Shown here in pieces: positions 17,801-31,800 of a DNA stretch of 64,000 nt. The notes below the pieces were generated by a model. It did no database searches and was not told where the DNA came from. It was given only the letters and a program-made list of their open reading frames with translations. This stretch comes from Eunapius fragilis (taxonomy: Eukaryota; Porifera; Demospongiae; Spongillida; Spongillidae), in NCBI GenBank assembly GCA_963681505.1, contig OY811991.1, positions 1-64,000 on the forward strand. Direction: 5' to 3'. The number at the start of each line of letters is the position of its first letter. Position 1 is the stretch's first letter. The position numbers and the translations under genes were made by a program.

Positions 17801-20800
17801 GGTTCCCTCCCATACATTTCTATGGGTGAAAATTGGCTATCTTCCCACCAAGGTGTTAATAAAACAAACCAGTGGAGTTGCGATCCTACTTCATGGAACG
17901 AACGAGTAACCTGTTTTCTTTCTCTAAATAATGCCTCCTCTATAATCAGCTCATTGGTTTGGCTGTACCATGCAAATAGATTAGTGGTTCCCTCCCATAC
18001 ATTTCTATGGGTGAAAATTGGCTATCTTCCCACCAAGGTGTTAATAAAACAAACCAGTGGAGTTGCGATGCTACTTCATGCAACGAACGAGTAACCTGTT
18101 TTCTTTCTCAAAATAATGCCTCCTCTATTATCAGCTCATTGGTTTGGCTGCACCATGCAAATAGATTAGTGGTTCCCTCCCATACATTTCTATGGGAGAA
18201 AATTGGTTATGTTCCAACCAAGGTGTTAATTTAACAAACTATTGGAGTTGCGATATGTATTCATGAAACGAACGAGTAACCTGTTTTCTTTCTCTAAATA
18301 ATGCCTCCTCTATAATCAGCTCATTGGTTTGGCTGTACCATGCAAATAGATTAGTGGTTCCCTCCTATACATTTCTATGGGAGAAAATTGGCTATGTTCC
18401 AACCAAGGTGTTAATTTAACAAACTATAGGAGTTGCGATACGTATTCATAGAACGAACGAGTAACCTGTTTTCTATCTCTTAATAATGCCTCCTCTATTA
18501 TCAGCTCATTGGTTTGGCTGTACCATGCAAATAGATGAGTGGTTCCCTCCCATACATTTCTATGGGTGAAAATTGGCTATCTTCCCACCAAAGTGTTAAT
18601 AAAGCAAACTAGTGGAGTTGCGATCCTACTTCATGGAACGAACGAGTAACCTGTTTTCTTTCTCTAAATAATGCCTCCTCTATTATCAGCTCATTGGTTT
18701 GGGTGTACCATGCAAATAGATTAGTGGTTCCCTCCCATACATTTCTATGGGTGATAATTGGCTGTCTTCCCACCAAGGTGTTAATAAAACAAACTAGTGG
18801 AGTTGCGATCCTACGTCATGGAACGAACGAGTAACCTGTTTTCTTTCTCTAAATAATGCCTCCTCTAATATCAGCTCATTGGTTTGGCTGTACCATGCAA
18901 ATAGATTAGTGGTTCCCTCCCATACATTCCTAGGGGTGAAAATTGGCTATCTTCCCACCAAGTTGTTAATAAAACAAACCAGTGGAGTTGCGATCCTACT
19001 TCATGCAACGAACGAGTGACCTGTTTTCTTTCTCTAAATAATGCCACCTCTATAATCAGCTCATTGGTTTGGCTGTACCATGCAAATAGATTAGTGGTTC
19101 CCTCCCATACATTTCTATGGGTGAAAAATGGCTATCTTCCCACCAAGGTGTTAAATTAACAAACTATTGGAGTTGCGATCCTACTTCATGGAACGAACGA
19201 GTAACCTGTTTTCTTTCTCAAAATAATCCCTCCTCTATAATCAGATCATTGGTTTGGCTGTACCATGCAAATAGATTAGTGGTTCCCTCCCATACATTTA
19301 TATGGGTGAAAATTGGCTATCTTCCCACCAAGGTGTTAATAAAACAAACTAGTGGAGTTGCGATCCTACTTCATGGAACAAACGAGTAACCTGTTTTCTT
19401 TCTCTAAATAATGCCTCCTCTATTATCAGCTCATTGGTTTGGCTGTACCATGCAAATAAATTAGTGGTTCCCTCCCATACATTTCTATGGGAGAAAATTG
19501 GCTATCTTCCCACCAAGTTGTTAATAAAACAAACCAGTGGAGTTGCGATCCTACTTCATGCAACGAACGAGTAACCTGTTTTCTGTCTCTGAATAATGCC
19601 TCCTCTATAATCAGCTCATTGGTTTGGCTGTACCACGCAAATAGATTAGTGGTTCCCTCCCGTACATTTCTATGGGTGAAAATTGGCTATCTTCCCACCA
19701 AGGTGTTAATAAAACAAACCAGTGGAGTTGCGATCCTGCTTCATGCAACGAACGAGTAACCTGTTTTCTTTCTCTAAATAATGCCTCCTCTATTATCAGC
19801 TCATTGATTTGGCTGCACCATGCAAATAGATTAGTGGTTCCCTCCCATACATTTCTATGGGAGAAAATTGGTTATGTTCCAACCAAGGTGTTAATTTAAC
19901 AAACTATTGGAGTTGCGATATGTATTCATGAAACGAACGAGTAACCTGTTTTCTTTCTCTAAATAATGCCTCCTCTATAATCAGCTCATTGGTTTGGCTG
20001 TACCATGCAAATAGATTAGTGGTTCCCTCCCATACATTTCTATGGGAGAAAATTGGCTATGTTCCAACCAAGGTGTTAATTTAACAAACTATTGGAGTTG
20101 CGATACGTATTCATAGAACGAACGAGTAACCTGTTTTCTTTCTCTAAATAATGCCTCCTCTATTATCAGCTCATTGGTTTGGGTGTACCATGCAAATAGA
20201 TTAGTGGTTCCCTCCCATACATTTCTATGGGTGAAAATTGGCTGTCTTCCCACCAAGGTGTTAATAAAACAAACTAGTGGAGTTGCGATCCTACTTCATG
20301 GAACGAACGAGTAACCTGTTTTCTTTCTCTAAATAATGCCTCCTCTATAATCAGCTCATTGGTTTGGCTGTACCATGCAAATAGATTAGTGGTTCCCTCC
20401 CATACATTTCGATGGGAGAAAATTGGCTATGTTCCAACCAAGGTGTTATTAAAACAAACTATTGGAGTTGCGATCCTACTACAAGGAACGAACGAGTAAC
20501 CTGTTTTCTTTCTCTGAATAATGCCTCCTCTATTATCAGCTCATTGGTTTGGCTGTACCATGCAAATAGATTAGTGGTTCCCTCCCATACATTTCTATGG
20601 GTGAAAATTGGCTATCTTCCCACCAAGGTGTTAATAAAACAAACTAGTGGAGTTGCGATCCTACTTCATGGAACGAACGAGTAACCTGTTTTCTTTCTCT
20701 GAATAATGCCTCCTCTATTATCAGCTCATTGGTTTGGCTGTACCATGCAAATAGATTAGTGGTTCCCTCCCATACATTTCTATGGGTGAAAATTGGCTAT

Positions 20801-23800
20801 CTTCCCACCAAGGTGTTTATTTAACAAACTATTGGAGTTGCGATCCTACTTCATGGAACGAACGAGTAACCTGTTTTCTTTTTCTAAATAATGCCTCCTC
20901 TATAATCAGCTCATTCCTTTGGCTGTACCATGCAAATAGATTAGTGGTTCCCTCCCATACATTTCTATGGGTGAAAATTGGCTATCTTCCCCCCAAGGTG
21001 TTAATAAAACAAACTAGTGGAGTTGCGATCCTACTTCATGGAACGAACGAGTAACCTGTTTTCTTTCTCTAAATAATGCCTCCTCTATAATCAGCTCATT
21101 GGTTTGGCTGTACCATGCAAATAGATTAGTAATTCCCTCCCATACATTTCTATGGGTGAAAATTGGCTATCTTCCCACCAGGGTGTTGATAAAACAAACT
21201 AGTGGAGTTGCGATCCTACTTCATGGAACGAACGAGTAACCTGTTTTCTTTCTCTAACCAATGCCTCCTCTATAATCAGCTCATTGGTTTGGCTGTACCA
21301 TGCATATAGATTAGTGGTTCCCTCCCATACATTTCTATGGGAGAAAATAGGCTATGTTCCAACCAAGGTGTTAATTTAACAAACTATTGGAGTTGCGATA
21401 TGTATTCATGAAACGAACGAGTAACCTGTTTTCTTTCTCCAACTAATGCCTCCTCTATAATCAGCTCATTGGTTTGGCTGTACCATGGAAATAGATTAGT
21501 GGTTCCCTCCCATACATTTCTACGGGAGAAAATTGGCTATGTTCCAACCAAGGTGTTAATAAAACAAACTAGTGGAGTTGCGATCCTACTTCATGGAACG
21601 AACGAGTAACGTGTTTTCTTTCTCTAAATAATGCCTCCTCTATAATCAGCTCATTGGTTTGGCTGTACCATGCAAATAGATTAGTGGTTCCCTCCCATAC
21701 ATTTCTATGGGAGAAAATTGGCTATGTTCCAACCAAGGTGTTATTAAAACAAACTATTGGAGTTGCGATCCTACTACATGGAACGAACGAGTAACCTGTT
21801 TTCTTTCTCTAAATAATGCCTCCTCTATTATCAGCTCATTGGTTTGGCTGTACCATGCAAATAGATTAGTGGTTCCCTCCCATACATTTCTATGGGAGAA
21901 AATTGGCTATGTTCCAACCAAGGTGTTAATAAAACAAAATATTGGAGTTGCGATCCTACTACATGGAACGAACGAGTAACGTGTTTTCTTTCTCTAAATA
22001 ATGCCTCCTCTATTATCAGCTCATTGGTTTGGCTGTACCATGCAAATAGATTAGTGGTTCCCTCCCATACATTTCTATGGGAGAAAATTGGTTATGTTCC
22101 AACCAAGGTGTTATTTTAACAAATTATTGGAGTTGCGATATGCATTCATGAAACGAACGAGTAACCTGTTTTCTTTCTCTAAACAATGCCTCCTCTATAA
22201 TCAGCTCATTAGTTTGGCTGTACCATGCAAATAGATTAGTGGTTCCCTCCCATACATTTCTATGGGAGAAAATTGGCTATGTTCCCACCACAGTGTTAAT
22301 AAAACAAACTAGTGGAGTTGCGTTCCTACTTCATGGAACGAACGAGTAACCTGTTTTCTTTCTCCAAATAATGCCTCCTCTATAATCAGCTCATTGGTTT
22401 GGCTGTACCATGCAAATAGATTAGTGGTTCCCTCCCATACATTTCTATGGGAGAAAATTGGCTATGTTCCCACAACAGTGTTAATAAAACAAACTAGTGG
22501 AGTTGCGTTCCTACTTCATGGAACGAACGAGTAACCTGTTTTCTTTCTCCTAATAATGCCTCCTCTATAATCAGCTCATTGGTTTGGCTGTACCATGCAA
22601 ATAGATTAGTGGTTCCCTCCCATACATTTCTATGGGTGAAAATTGGCTATCTTCCCACCAAGGTGTTAATTTAACAAACTATTGGAGTTGCGATCCTACT
22701 TCATGGAACGAACGAGTAACCAGTTTTCTTTCTCAAAATAATCCCTCCTCTATAATCAGCTCATTGGTTTGGCAGTACCATGCAAATAGATTAGTGGTTC
22801 CCTCCCATACATTTCTATGGGAGAAAATTGGTTATGTTCCAACCAAGGTGTTAATTTAACAAACTATTGGAGTTGCGATATGTATTCATGAAACGAACGA
22901 GTAACCTGTTTTCTTTCTCTAAATAATGCCTCCTCTATAATCAGCTCATTGGTTTGGCTGTACCATGCAAATAGATTAGTGGTTACCTCCCATACATTTC
23001 TATGGGAGAAAATTGGCTATGTTCCAACCAAGGTGTTAATTTAACAAACTATTGGAGTTGCGATATGTATTCATAGAACGAACGAGTAACCTGTTTCCTA
23101 TCTCTAAATAATACCTCCCCTATTATCAGCTCATTGGTTTGGCTATACCATGCAAATAGATTAGTGGTTCCCTCCCGTACATTTCTATTGGTGAAAATTG
23201 GCTATCTTCCCACCAAGGTGTTAATAAAACAAACTAGTGGAGTTGCGATCCTACTTCATGGAACGAACGAGTAACCTGTTTTCTTTCTCTAAATAATGCC
23301 TCCTCTATTATCAGCTCATTGGTTTGGCTGTACCATGCAAATAGATTAGTGGTTCCCTCCCATACATTTCTATGGGTGAAAATTGGCTGTCTTCCCACCA
23401 AGGTGTTAATAAAACAAACTAGTGGAGTTGCGATCCTACTTCATGGAACGAACGAGTAACCTGTTTTCTTTCTCTGAATAATGCCTCCTCTAATATCAGC
23501 TCATTGGTTTGGCTGTACCATGCAAATAGATTATTGGTTTCCTCCCATACATTTCTATGGGGGAAAATTGGCTATGTTCCAACCAAGGTGTTAATTTAAC
23601 AAACTATTGGAGTTGCGATATGTTTTCATGGAACGAACGAGTAACCTGTTTTCTATCTCTAAATAATGCCTCCTCTATTATCAGCTCATTGGTTTGGCTG
23701 TACCATGCAAATAGATTAGTGGTTCCCTCCCATACATTTCTATGGGTGAAAATTGGCTATCTTCCCACCAAGGTGTTAATAAAACAAACTAGTGGAGTTG

Positions 23801-23999
23801 CGATCCTACTTCATGGAACGAACGAGTAACCTGTTTTCTTTCTCTAAATAATGCCTCCTCTATTATCAGCTCATTGGTTTGGGTGTACCATGCAAATAGA
23901 TTAGTGGTTCCCTCCCATACATTTCTATGGGTGAAAATTGGCTGTCTTCCCACCAAGGTGTTAATAAAACAAACTAGTGGAGTTGCGATCCTACTTCAT

Positions 24000-25900
24000 G
24001 GAACGAACGAGTAACCTGTTTTCTTTCTCTGAATAATGCCTCCTCTAATATCAGCTCATTGGTTTGGCTGTACCATGCAAATAGATTAGTGGTTCCCTCC
24101 CATACATTTCTATGGGTGAAAATTGGCTATCTTCCCACCAAGTTGTTAATAAAACAAACCAGTGGAGTTGCGATCCTACTTCATGCAACGAACGAGTAAC
24201 CTGTTTTCTTTCTCTAAATAATGCCTCCTCTATAATCAGCTCATTGGTTTGGCTGTACCATGCAAATAGATTAGTGGTTCCCTCCCATACATTTCTATGG
24301 GAGAAAATTGGCTATGTTCCAACCAAGGTGTTAATTTAACAAACTATTGGAGTTGCGATATGTATTCATAGAACGAACGAGTAACCTGTTTTCTATCTCT
24401 AAATAATACCTCCTCTATTATCAGCTCATTGGTTTGGCTATACCATGCAAATAGATTAGTGGTTCCCTCCCATACATTTCTATGGGTGAAAATTGGCTAT
24501 CTTCCCACCAAGGTGTTAATAAAACAAACTAGTGGAGTTGCGATCCTACTTCATGGAACGAACGAGTAACCTGTTTTCTTTCTCTAAATAATGCCTCCTC
24601 TATTATCAGCTCATTGGTTTGGCTGTACCATGCAAATAGATTAGCGGTTCCCTCCCATACATTTCTATGGGTGAAAATTGGCTATCTTCCCACCAAGGTG
24701 TTAATAAAACAAACTAGTGGAGTTGCGATCCTACTTCATGGAACGAACGAGTAACCTGTTTTCTTTCTCTAAATAATGCCTCCTCTATTATCAGCTCATT
24801 GGTTTGGCTGTACCATGCAAATAGATTAGTGGTTCCCTCCCATACATTTCTATGGGTGAAAATTGGCTATCTTCCCACCAAGGTGTTAATAAAACAAACT
24901 AGTGGAGTTGCGATCCTACTTCATGGAACGAACGAGTAACCTGTTTTCTTTCTCTAAATAATGCCTCCTCTATTATCAGCTCATTGGTTTGGGTGTACCA
25001 TGCAAATAGATTAGTGGTTCCCTCCCATACATTTCTATGGGTGAAAATTGGCTGTCTTCCCACCAAGGTGTTAATAAAACAAACTAGTGGAGTTGCGATC
25101 CTACTTCATGGAACGAACGAGTAACCTGTTTTCTTTCTCTGAATAATGCCTCCTCTAATATCAGCTCATTGGTTTGGCTGTACCATGCAAATAGATTAGT
25201 GGTTCCCTCCCATACATTTCTATGGGTGAAAATTGGCTATCTTCCCACCAAGTTGTTAATAAAACAAACCAGTGGAGTTGCGATCCTACTTCATGCAACG
25301 AACGAGTAACCTGTTTTCTTTCTCTAAATAATGCCTCCTCTATAATCAGCTCATTGGTTTGGCTGTGCCATGCAAATAGATTAGTGGTTCCCTCCCATAC
25401 ATTTCTATGGGAGAAAATTGGCTATGTTCCAACCAAGGTGTTAATTTAACAAACTATTGGAGTTGCGATATGTATTCATAGAACGAACGAGTAACCTGTT
25501 TTCTATCTCTAAATAATACCTCCTCTATTATCAGTTCATTGGTTTGGCTATACCATGCAAATAGATTAGTGGTTCCCTCCCATACATTTCTATGGGTGAA
25601 AATTGGCTATCTTCCCACCAAGGTGTTAATAAAACAAACTAGTGGAGTTGCGATCCTACTTCATGGAACGAACGAGTAACCTGTTTTCTTTCTCTAAATA
25701 ATGCCTCCTCTATTATCAGCTCATTGGTTTGGCTGTACCATGCAAATAGATTAGCGGTTCCCTCCCATACATTTCTATGGGTGAAAATTGGCTATTTTCC
25801 CACCAAGGTGTTAATAAAACAAACTAGTGGAGTTGCGATCCTACTTCATGGAACGAACGAGTAACCTGTTTTCTTTCTCTAAATAATGCCTCCTCTATTA
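24000..25900 (+). repeat. 1,110-bp (six-monomer) tandem duplication in the satellite
   Basis: The monomer series starting near 24112 recurs near 25222 in the same order, including the CTAATATCAG monomer before it, the GATATGTATTCATAG monomer and the TTAGCGGTTCC monomer (24644 and 25754). The copies differ by a few substitutions, such as TGTACC/TGTGCC and CAGCTC/CAGTTC. Confidence 0.8.
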
Positions 25901-28899
25901 TCAGCTCATTGGTTTGGCTGTACCATGCAAATTGATTAGTGGTTCCCTCCCATACATTTCTATGGGAGAAAATTGGCTATGTTCCAACCAAGGTGTTAAT
26001 TTAACCAACTAGTGGAGTTGCGATCCTACTTCATGGAACGAACGAGTAACCTGTTTTCTTTCTCTAAATAATGCCTCCTCTATTATCAGCTGATTGGTTT
26101 GGCTGTACCATGCAAATAGATTAGTGGTTCCCTCCCATACATTTCTATGGGTGAAAATTGGCTGTCTTCCCACCAAGGTGTTAATAAAACAAACTAGTGG
26201 AGTTGCGATCCTACTTCATGGAACGAACGAGTAACCTGTTTTCTTTCTCAAAATAATCCCTCGTCTATAATCAGCTCATTGGTTTGGCAGTACCATGCAA
26301 ATAGATTAGTGGTTCCCTCCCATACATTTCTATGGGAGAAAATTGGTTATGTTCCAACCAAGGTGTTAATTTAACAAACTATTGGAGTTGCGATATGTAT
26401 TCATGAAACAAACGAGGATCCTGTTTTCTTTCTCTAAATAATGCCTCCTCTATAATCAGCTCATTGGTTTGGCTGTACCATGCAAATAGATTAGTGGTTC
26501 CCTCCCATACATTTCTATGGGAGAAAATTGGCTATGTTCCAACCAAGGTGTTAATTTAACAAACTATTGGAGTTGCGATATGTATTCATGAAACGAACGA
26601 GTAACCTGTTTTCTTTCTCTAAATAATGCCTCCTCTATAATCAGCTCATTGGTTTGGCTGTACCATGCAAATAGATTAGTGGTTCCCTCCCATACATTTC
26701 TATGGGAGAAAATTGGCTATGTTCCAACCAAGGTGTTAATTTAACAAACTATTGGAGTTGCGATATGTATTCATAGAACGAACGAGTAACCTGTTTTCTA
26801 TCTCTAAATAATACCTCCCCTATTATCAGCTCATTGGTTTGGCTATACCATGCAATTAGATTAGTGGTTCCCTCCCATACATTTCTATGGGTGAAAATTG
26901 GCTATCTTCCCACCAAGGTGTTAATAAAACAAACTAGTGGAGTTGCGATCCTACTTCATGGAACGAACGAGTAACCTGTTTTCTTTCTCTAAATAATGCC
27001 TCCTCCATTATCAGCTCATTGGTTTGGCTGTACCATGCAAATAGATTAGTGGTTCCCTCCCATACATTTCTATGGGTGAAAATTGGCTGTCTTCCCACCA
27101 AGGTGTTAATAAAACAAACTAGTGGAGTTGCGATCCTACTTCATGGAACGAAAGAGTAACCTGTTTTCTTTCTCTGAATAATGCCTCCTCTAATATCAGC
27201 TCATTGGTTTGGCTGTACCATGCAAATAGATTAGTGGTTTCCTCCCATACATTTCTATGGGGGAAAATTGGCTATGTTCCAACCAAGGTGTTAATTTAAC
27301 AAACTATTGGAGTTGCGATATGTTTTCATGGAACGAATGAGTAACCTGTTTTCTATCTCTAAATAATGCCTCCTCTATTATCAGCTCATTGGTTTGGCTG
27401 TACCATGCAAATAGATTAGTGGTTCCCTCCCATACATTTCTATGGGTGAAAATTGGCTATCTTCCCACCAAGGTGTTAATAAAACAAACTAGTGGAGTTT
27501 CGATCCTACTTCATGGAACGAACGAGTAACCTGTTTTCTTTCTCTAAATAATGCCTCCTCTATTATCAGCTCATTGGTTTGGGTGTACCATGCAAATAGA
27601 TTAGTGGTTCCCTCCCATACATTTCTATGGGTGAAAATTGGCTGTCTTCCCACCAAGGTGTTAATAAAACAAACTAGTGGAGTTGCGATCCTACTTCATG
27701 GAACGAACGAGTAACCTGTTTTCTTTCTCAAAATAATCCCTCCTCTATAATCAGATCATTGGTTTGGCTGTACCATGCAAATAGATTAGTGGTTCCCTCC
27801 CATACATTTCTATGGGTGAAAATTGGCTATCTTCCCACCAAGGTGTTAATAAAACAAACTAGTGGAGTTGCGATCCTACTTCATGGAACGAACGAGTAAC
27901 CTGTTTTCTTTCTCTAAATAATGCCTCCTCTATTATCAGCTCATTGGTTTGGCTGTACCATGCAAATAGATTAGTGGTTCCCTCCCATACATTTCTATGG
28001 GAGAAAATTGGCTATCTTCCCACCAAGTTGTTAATTAAACAAACCAGTGGAGTTGCGATCCTACTTCATGCAACGAACGAGTAACCTGTTTTCTTTCTCT
28101 AAATAATGCCTCCTCTATAATCAGCTCATTGGTTTGGCTGTACCATGCAAATAGATTAGTGGTTCCCTCCCATACATTTCTATGGGTGAAAATTGGCTAT
28201 CTTCCCACCAAGGTGTTAATAAAACAAACCAGTGGAGTTGCGATCCTACTTCATGCAACGAACGAGTAACCTGTTTTCTTTCTCTGAATAATGCCTCCTC
28301 TATTATCAGCTCATTGGTTTGGCTGCACCATGCAAATAGATTAGTGGTTCCCTCCCATACATTTCTATGGGAGAAAATTGGTTATGTTCCAACCAAGGTG
28401 TTAATTTAACAAACTATTGGAGTTGCGATATGTATTCATGAAACGAACGAGTAACCTGTTTTCTTTCTCTAAATAATGCCTCCTCTATAATCAGCTCATT
28501 GGTTTGGCTGTACCATGCAAATAGATTAGTGGTTCCCTCCCATACATTTCTATGGGAGAAAATTGGCTATGTTCCAACCAAGGTGTTAATTTAACAAACT
28601 ATTGGAGTTGCGATACGTATTCATAGAACGAACGAGTAACCTGTTTTCTATCTCTTCATAATGCCTACTCTATTATCAGCTCATTGCTTTGGCTGTACGA
28701 TGCAAATAGATTAGTGGTTCCCTCCCATACATTTCTATGGGTGAAAATTGGCTATCTTCCCACCAAGGTGTTAATAAAGCAAACTAGTGGAGTTGCGATC
28801 CTACTTCATGGAACGAACGAGTAACCTGTTTTCTTTCTCTAAATAATGCCTCCTCTATTATCAGCTCATTGGTTTGGGTGTACCATGCAAATAGATTAG

Positions 28900-31800
28900 T
28901 GGTTCCCTCCCATACATTTCTATGGGTGATAATTGGCTGTCTTCCCACCAAGGTGTTAATAAAACAAACTAGTGGGGTTGCGATCCTACGTCATGGAACG
29001 AACGAGTAACCTGTTTTCTTTCTCAAAATAATCCCTCCTCTATAATCAGATCATTGGTTTGGCTGTACCATGCAAATAGATTAGTGGTTCCCTCCCATAC
29101 ATTTCTATGGGTGAAAATTGGCTATCTTCCCACCAAGGTGTTAATAAAACAAACTAGTGGAGTTGCGATCCTACTTCATGGAACGAACGAGTAACCTGTT
29201 TTCTTTCTCTAAATAATGCCTCCTCTATTATCAGCTCATTGGTTTGGCTGTACCATGCAAATAGATTAGTGGTTGCCTCCCATACATTTCTATGGGAGAA
29301 AATTGGCTATCTTCCCACCAAGTTGTTAATTAAACAAACCAGTGGAGTTGCGATCCTACTTCATGCAACGAACGAGTAACCTGTTTTCTTTCTCTAAATA
29401 ATGCCTCCTCTATAATCAGCTCATTGGTTTGGCTGTACCATGCAAATAGATTAGTGGTTCCCTCCCATACATTTCTATGGGTGAAAATTGGCTATCTTCC
29501 CACCAAGGTGTTAATAAAACAAACCAGTGGAGTTGCGATCCTACTTCATGCAACGAACGAGTAACCTGTTTTCTTTCTCTAAATAATGCCTCCTCTATTA
29601 TCAGCTCATTGGTTTGGCTGCACCATGCAAATAGATTAGTGGTTCCCTCCCAAACATTTCTATGGGAGAAAATTGGTTATGTTCCAACCAAGGTGTTAAT
29701 TTAACAAACTATTGGAGTTGCGATATGTATTCATGAAACGAACGAGTAACCTGTTTTCTTTCTCAAAATAATGCCTCCTCTATAATCAGCTCATTGGTTT
29801 GGCTGTACCATGCAAATAGATTAGTGGTTCCCTCCCATACATTTCTATGGGAGAAAATTGGCTATGTTCCAACCAAGGTGTTAATTTAACAAACTATTGG
29901 AGTTGCGATACGTATTCATAGAACGAACGAGTAACCTGTTTTCTATCTCTTAATAATGCCTCCTCTATTATCAGCTCATTGGTTTGGCTGTACCATGCAA
30001 ATAGATTAGTGGTTCCCTCCCATACATTTCTATGGGTGAAAATTGGCTATCTTCCCACCAAGGTGTTAATAAAGCAAACTAGTGGAGTTGCGATCCTACT
30101 TCATGGAACGAACGAGTAACCTGTTTTCTTTCTCTAAATAATGCCTCCTCTATTATCAGCTCATTGGTTTGGGTGTACCATGCAAATAGATTAGTGGTTC
30201 CCTCCCATACATTTCTATGGGTGATAATTGGCTGTCTTCCCACCAAGGTGTTAATAAAACAAACTAGTGGGGTTGCGATCCTACGTCATGGAACAAACGA
30301 GTAACCTGTTTTCTTTCTCTAAATAATGCCTCCTCTAATATCAGCTCATTGGTTTGGCTGTAACATGCAAATAGATTAGTGGTTCCCTCCCATACATTTC
30401 TATGGGTGAAAATTGGCTAGCTTCCCACCAAGTTGTTAATAAAACAAACCAGTGGAGTTGCGATCCTACTTCATGCAACGAACGAGTAACCTGTTTTCTT
30501 TCCCTAAATAATGCCTCCTCTATAATCAGCTCATTGGTTTGGCTGTACGATGCAAATAGATTAGTGGTTCCCTCCCATACATTTCTATGGGTGAAAAATG
30601 GCTATCTTCCCACCAAGGTGTTAAATTAACAAACTATTGGAGTTGCGATCCTACTTCATGGAACGAACGAGTAACCTGTTTTCTTTCTCAAAATAATCCC
30701 TCCTCTATAATCAGATCATTGGTTTGGCTGTACCATGCAAATAGATTAGTGGTTCCCTCCCATACATTTCTATGGGTGAAAATTGGCTATCTTCCCACCA
30801 AGGTGTTAATAAAAAAAACTAGTGGAGTTGCGATCCTACTTCATGGAACGAACGAGTAACCTGTTTTCTTTCTCTAAATAATGCCTCCTCTATTATCAGC
30901 TCATTGGTTTGCCTGTACCATGCAAATAGATTAGTGGTTCCCTCCCATACATTTATATGGGAGAAAATTGGCTATCTTCCCACCAAGTTGTTAATAAAAC
31001 AAACCAGTGAAGTTGCGATCCTACTTCATGCAACGAACGAGTAACCTGTTTTCTTTCTCTAAATAATGCCTCCTCTATAATCAGCTCATTGGTTTGGCTG
31101 TACCATGCAAATAGATTAGTGGTTCCCTCCCATACATTTCTATGGGAGAAAATTGGTTATGTTCCAACCAAGGTGTTAATTTTTTCAAACTATTGGAGTT
31201 GCGATATGTATTCATGAAACGAACGAGTAACCTGTTTTCTTTCTCTAAATAATGCCTCCTCTATAATCAGCTCATTGGTTTGGCTGTACCATGCAAATAG
31301 ATTAGTGGTTCCCTCCCATACATTTCTATGGGAGAAAATTGGCTATGTTCCAACCAAGGTGTTAATTTAACAAACTATTGGAGTTGCGATACGTATTCAT
31401 AGAACGAACGAGTAACCTGTTTTCTATCTCTTCATAATGCCTACTCTATTATCAGCTCATTGCTTTGGCTGTACGATGCAAATAGATTAGTGGTTCCCTC
31501 CCATACATTTCTATGGGTGAAAATTGGCTATCTTCCCACCAAGGTGTTAATAAAGCAAACTAGTGGAGTTGCGATCCTACTTCATGGAACGAACGAGTAA
31601 CCTGTTTTCTTTCTCTAAATAATGCCTCCTCTATTATCAGCTCATTGGTTTGGGTGTACCATGCAAATAGATTAGTGGTTCCCTCCCATACATTTCTATG
31701 GGTGATAATTGGCTGTCTTCCCACCAAGGTGTTAATAAAACAAACTAGTGGGGTTGCGATCCTACGTCATGGAACGAACGAGTAACCTGTTTTCTTTCTC

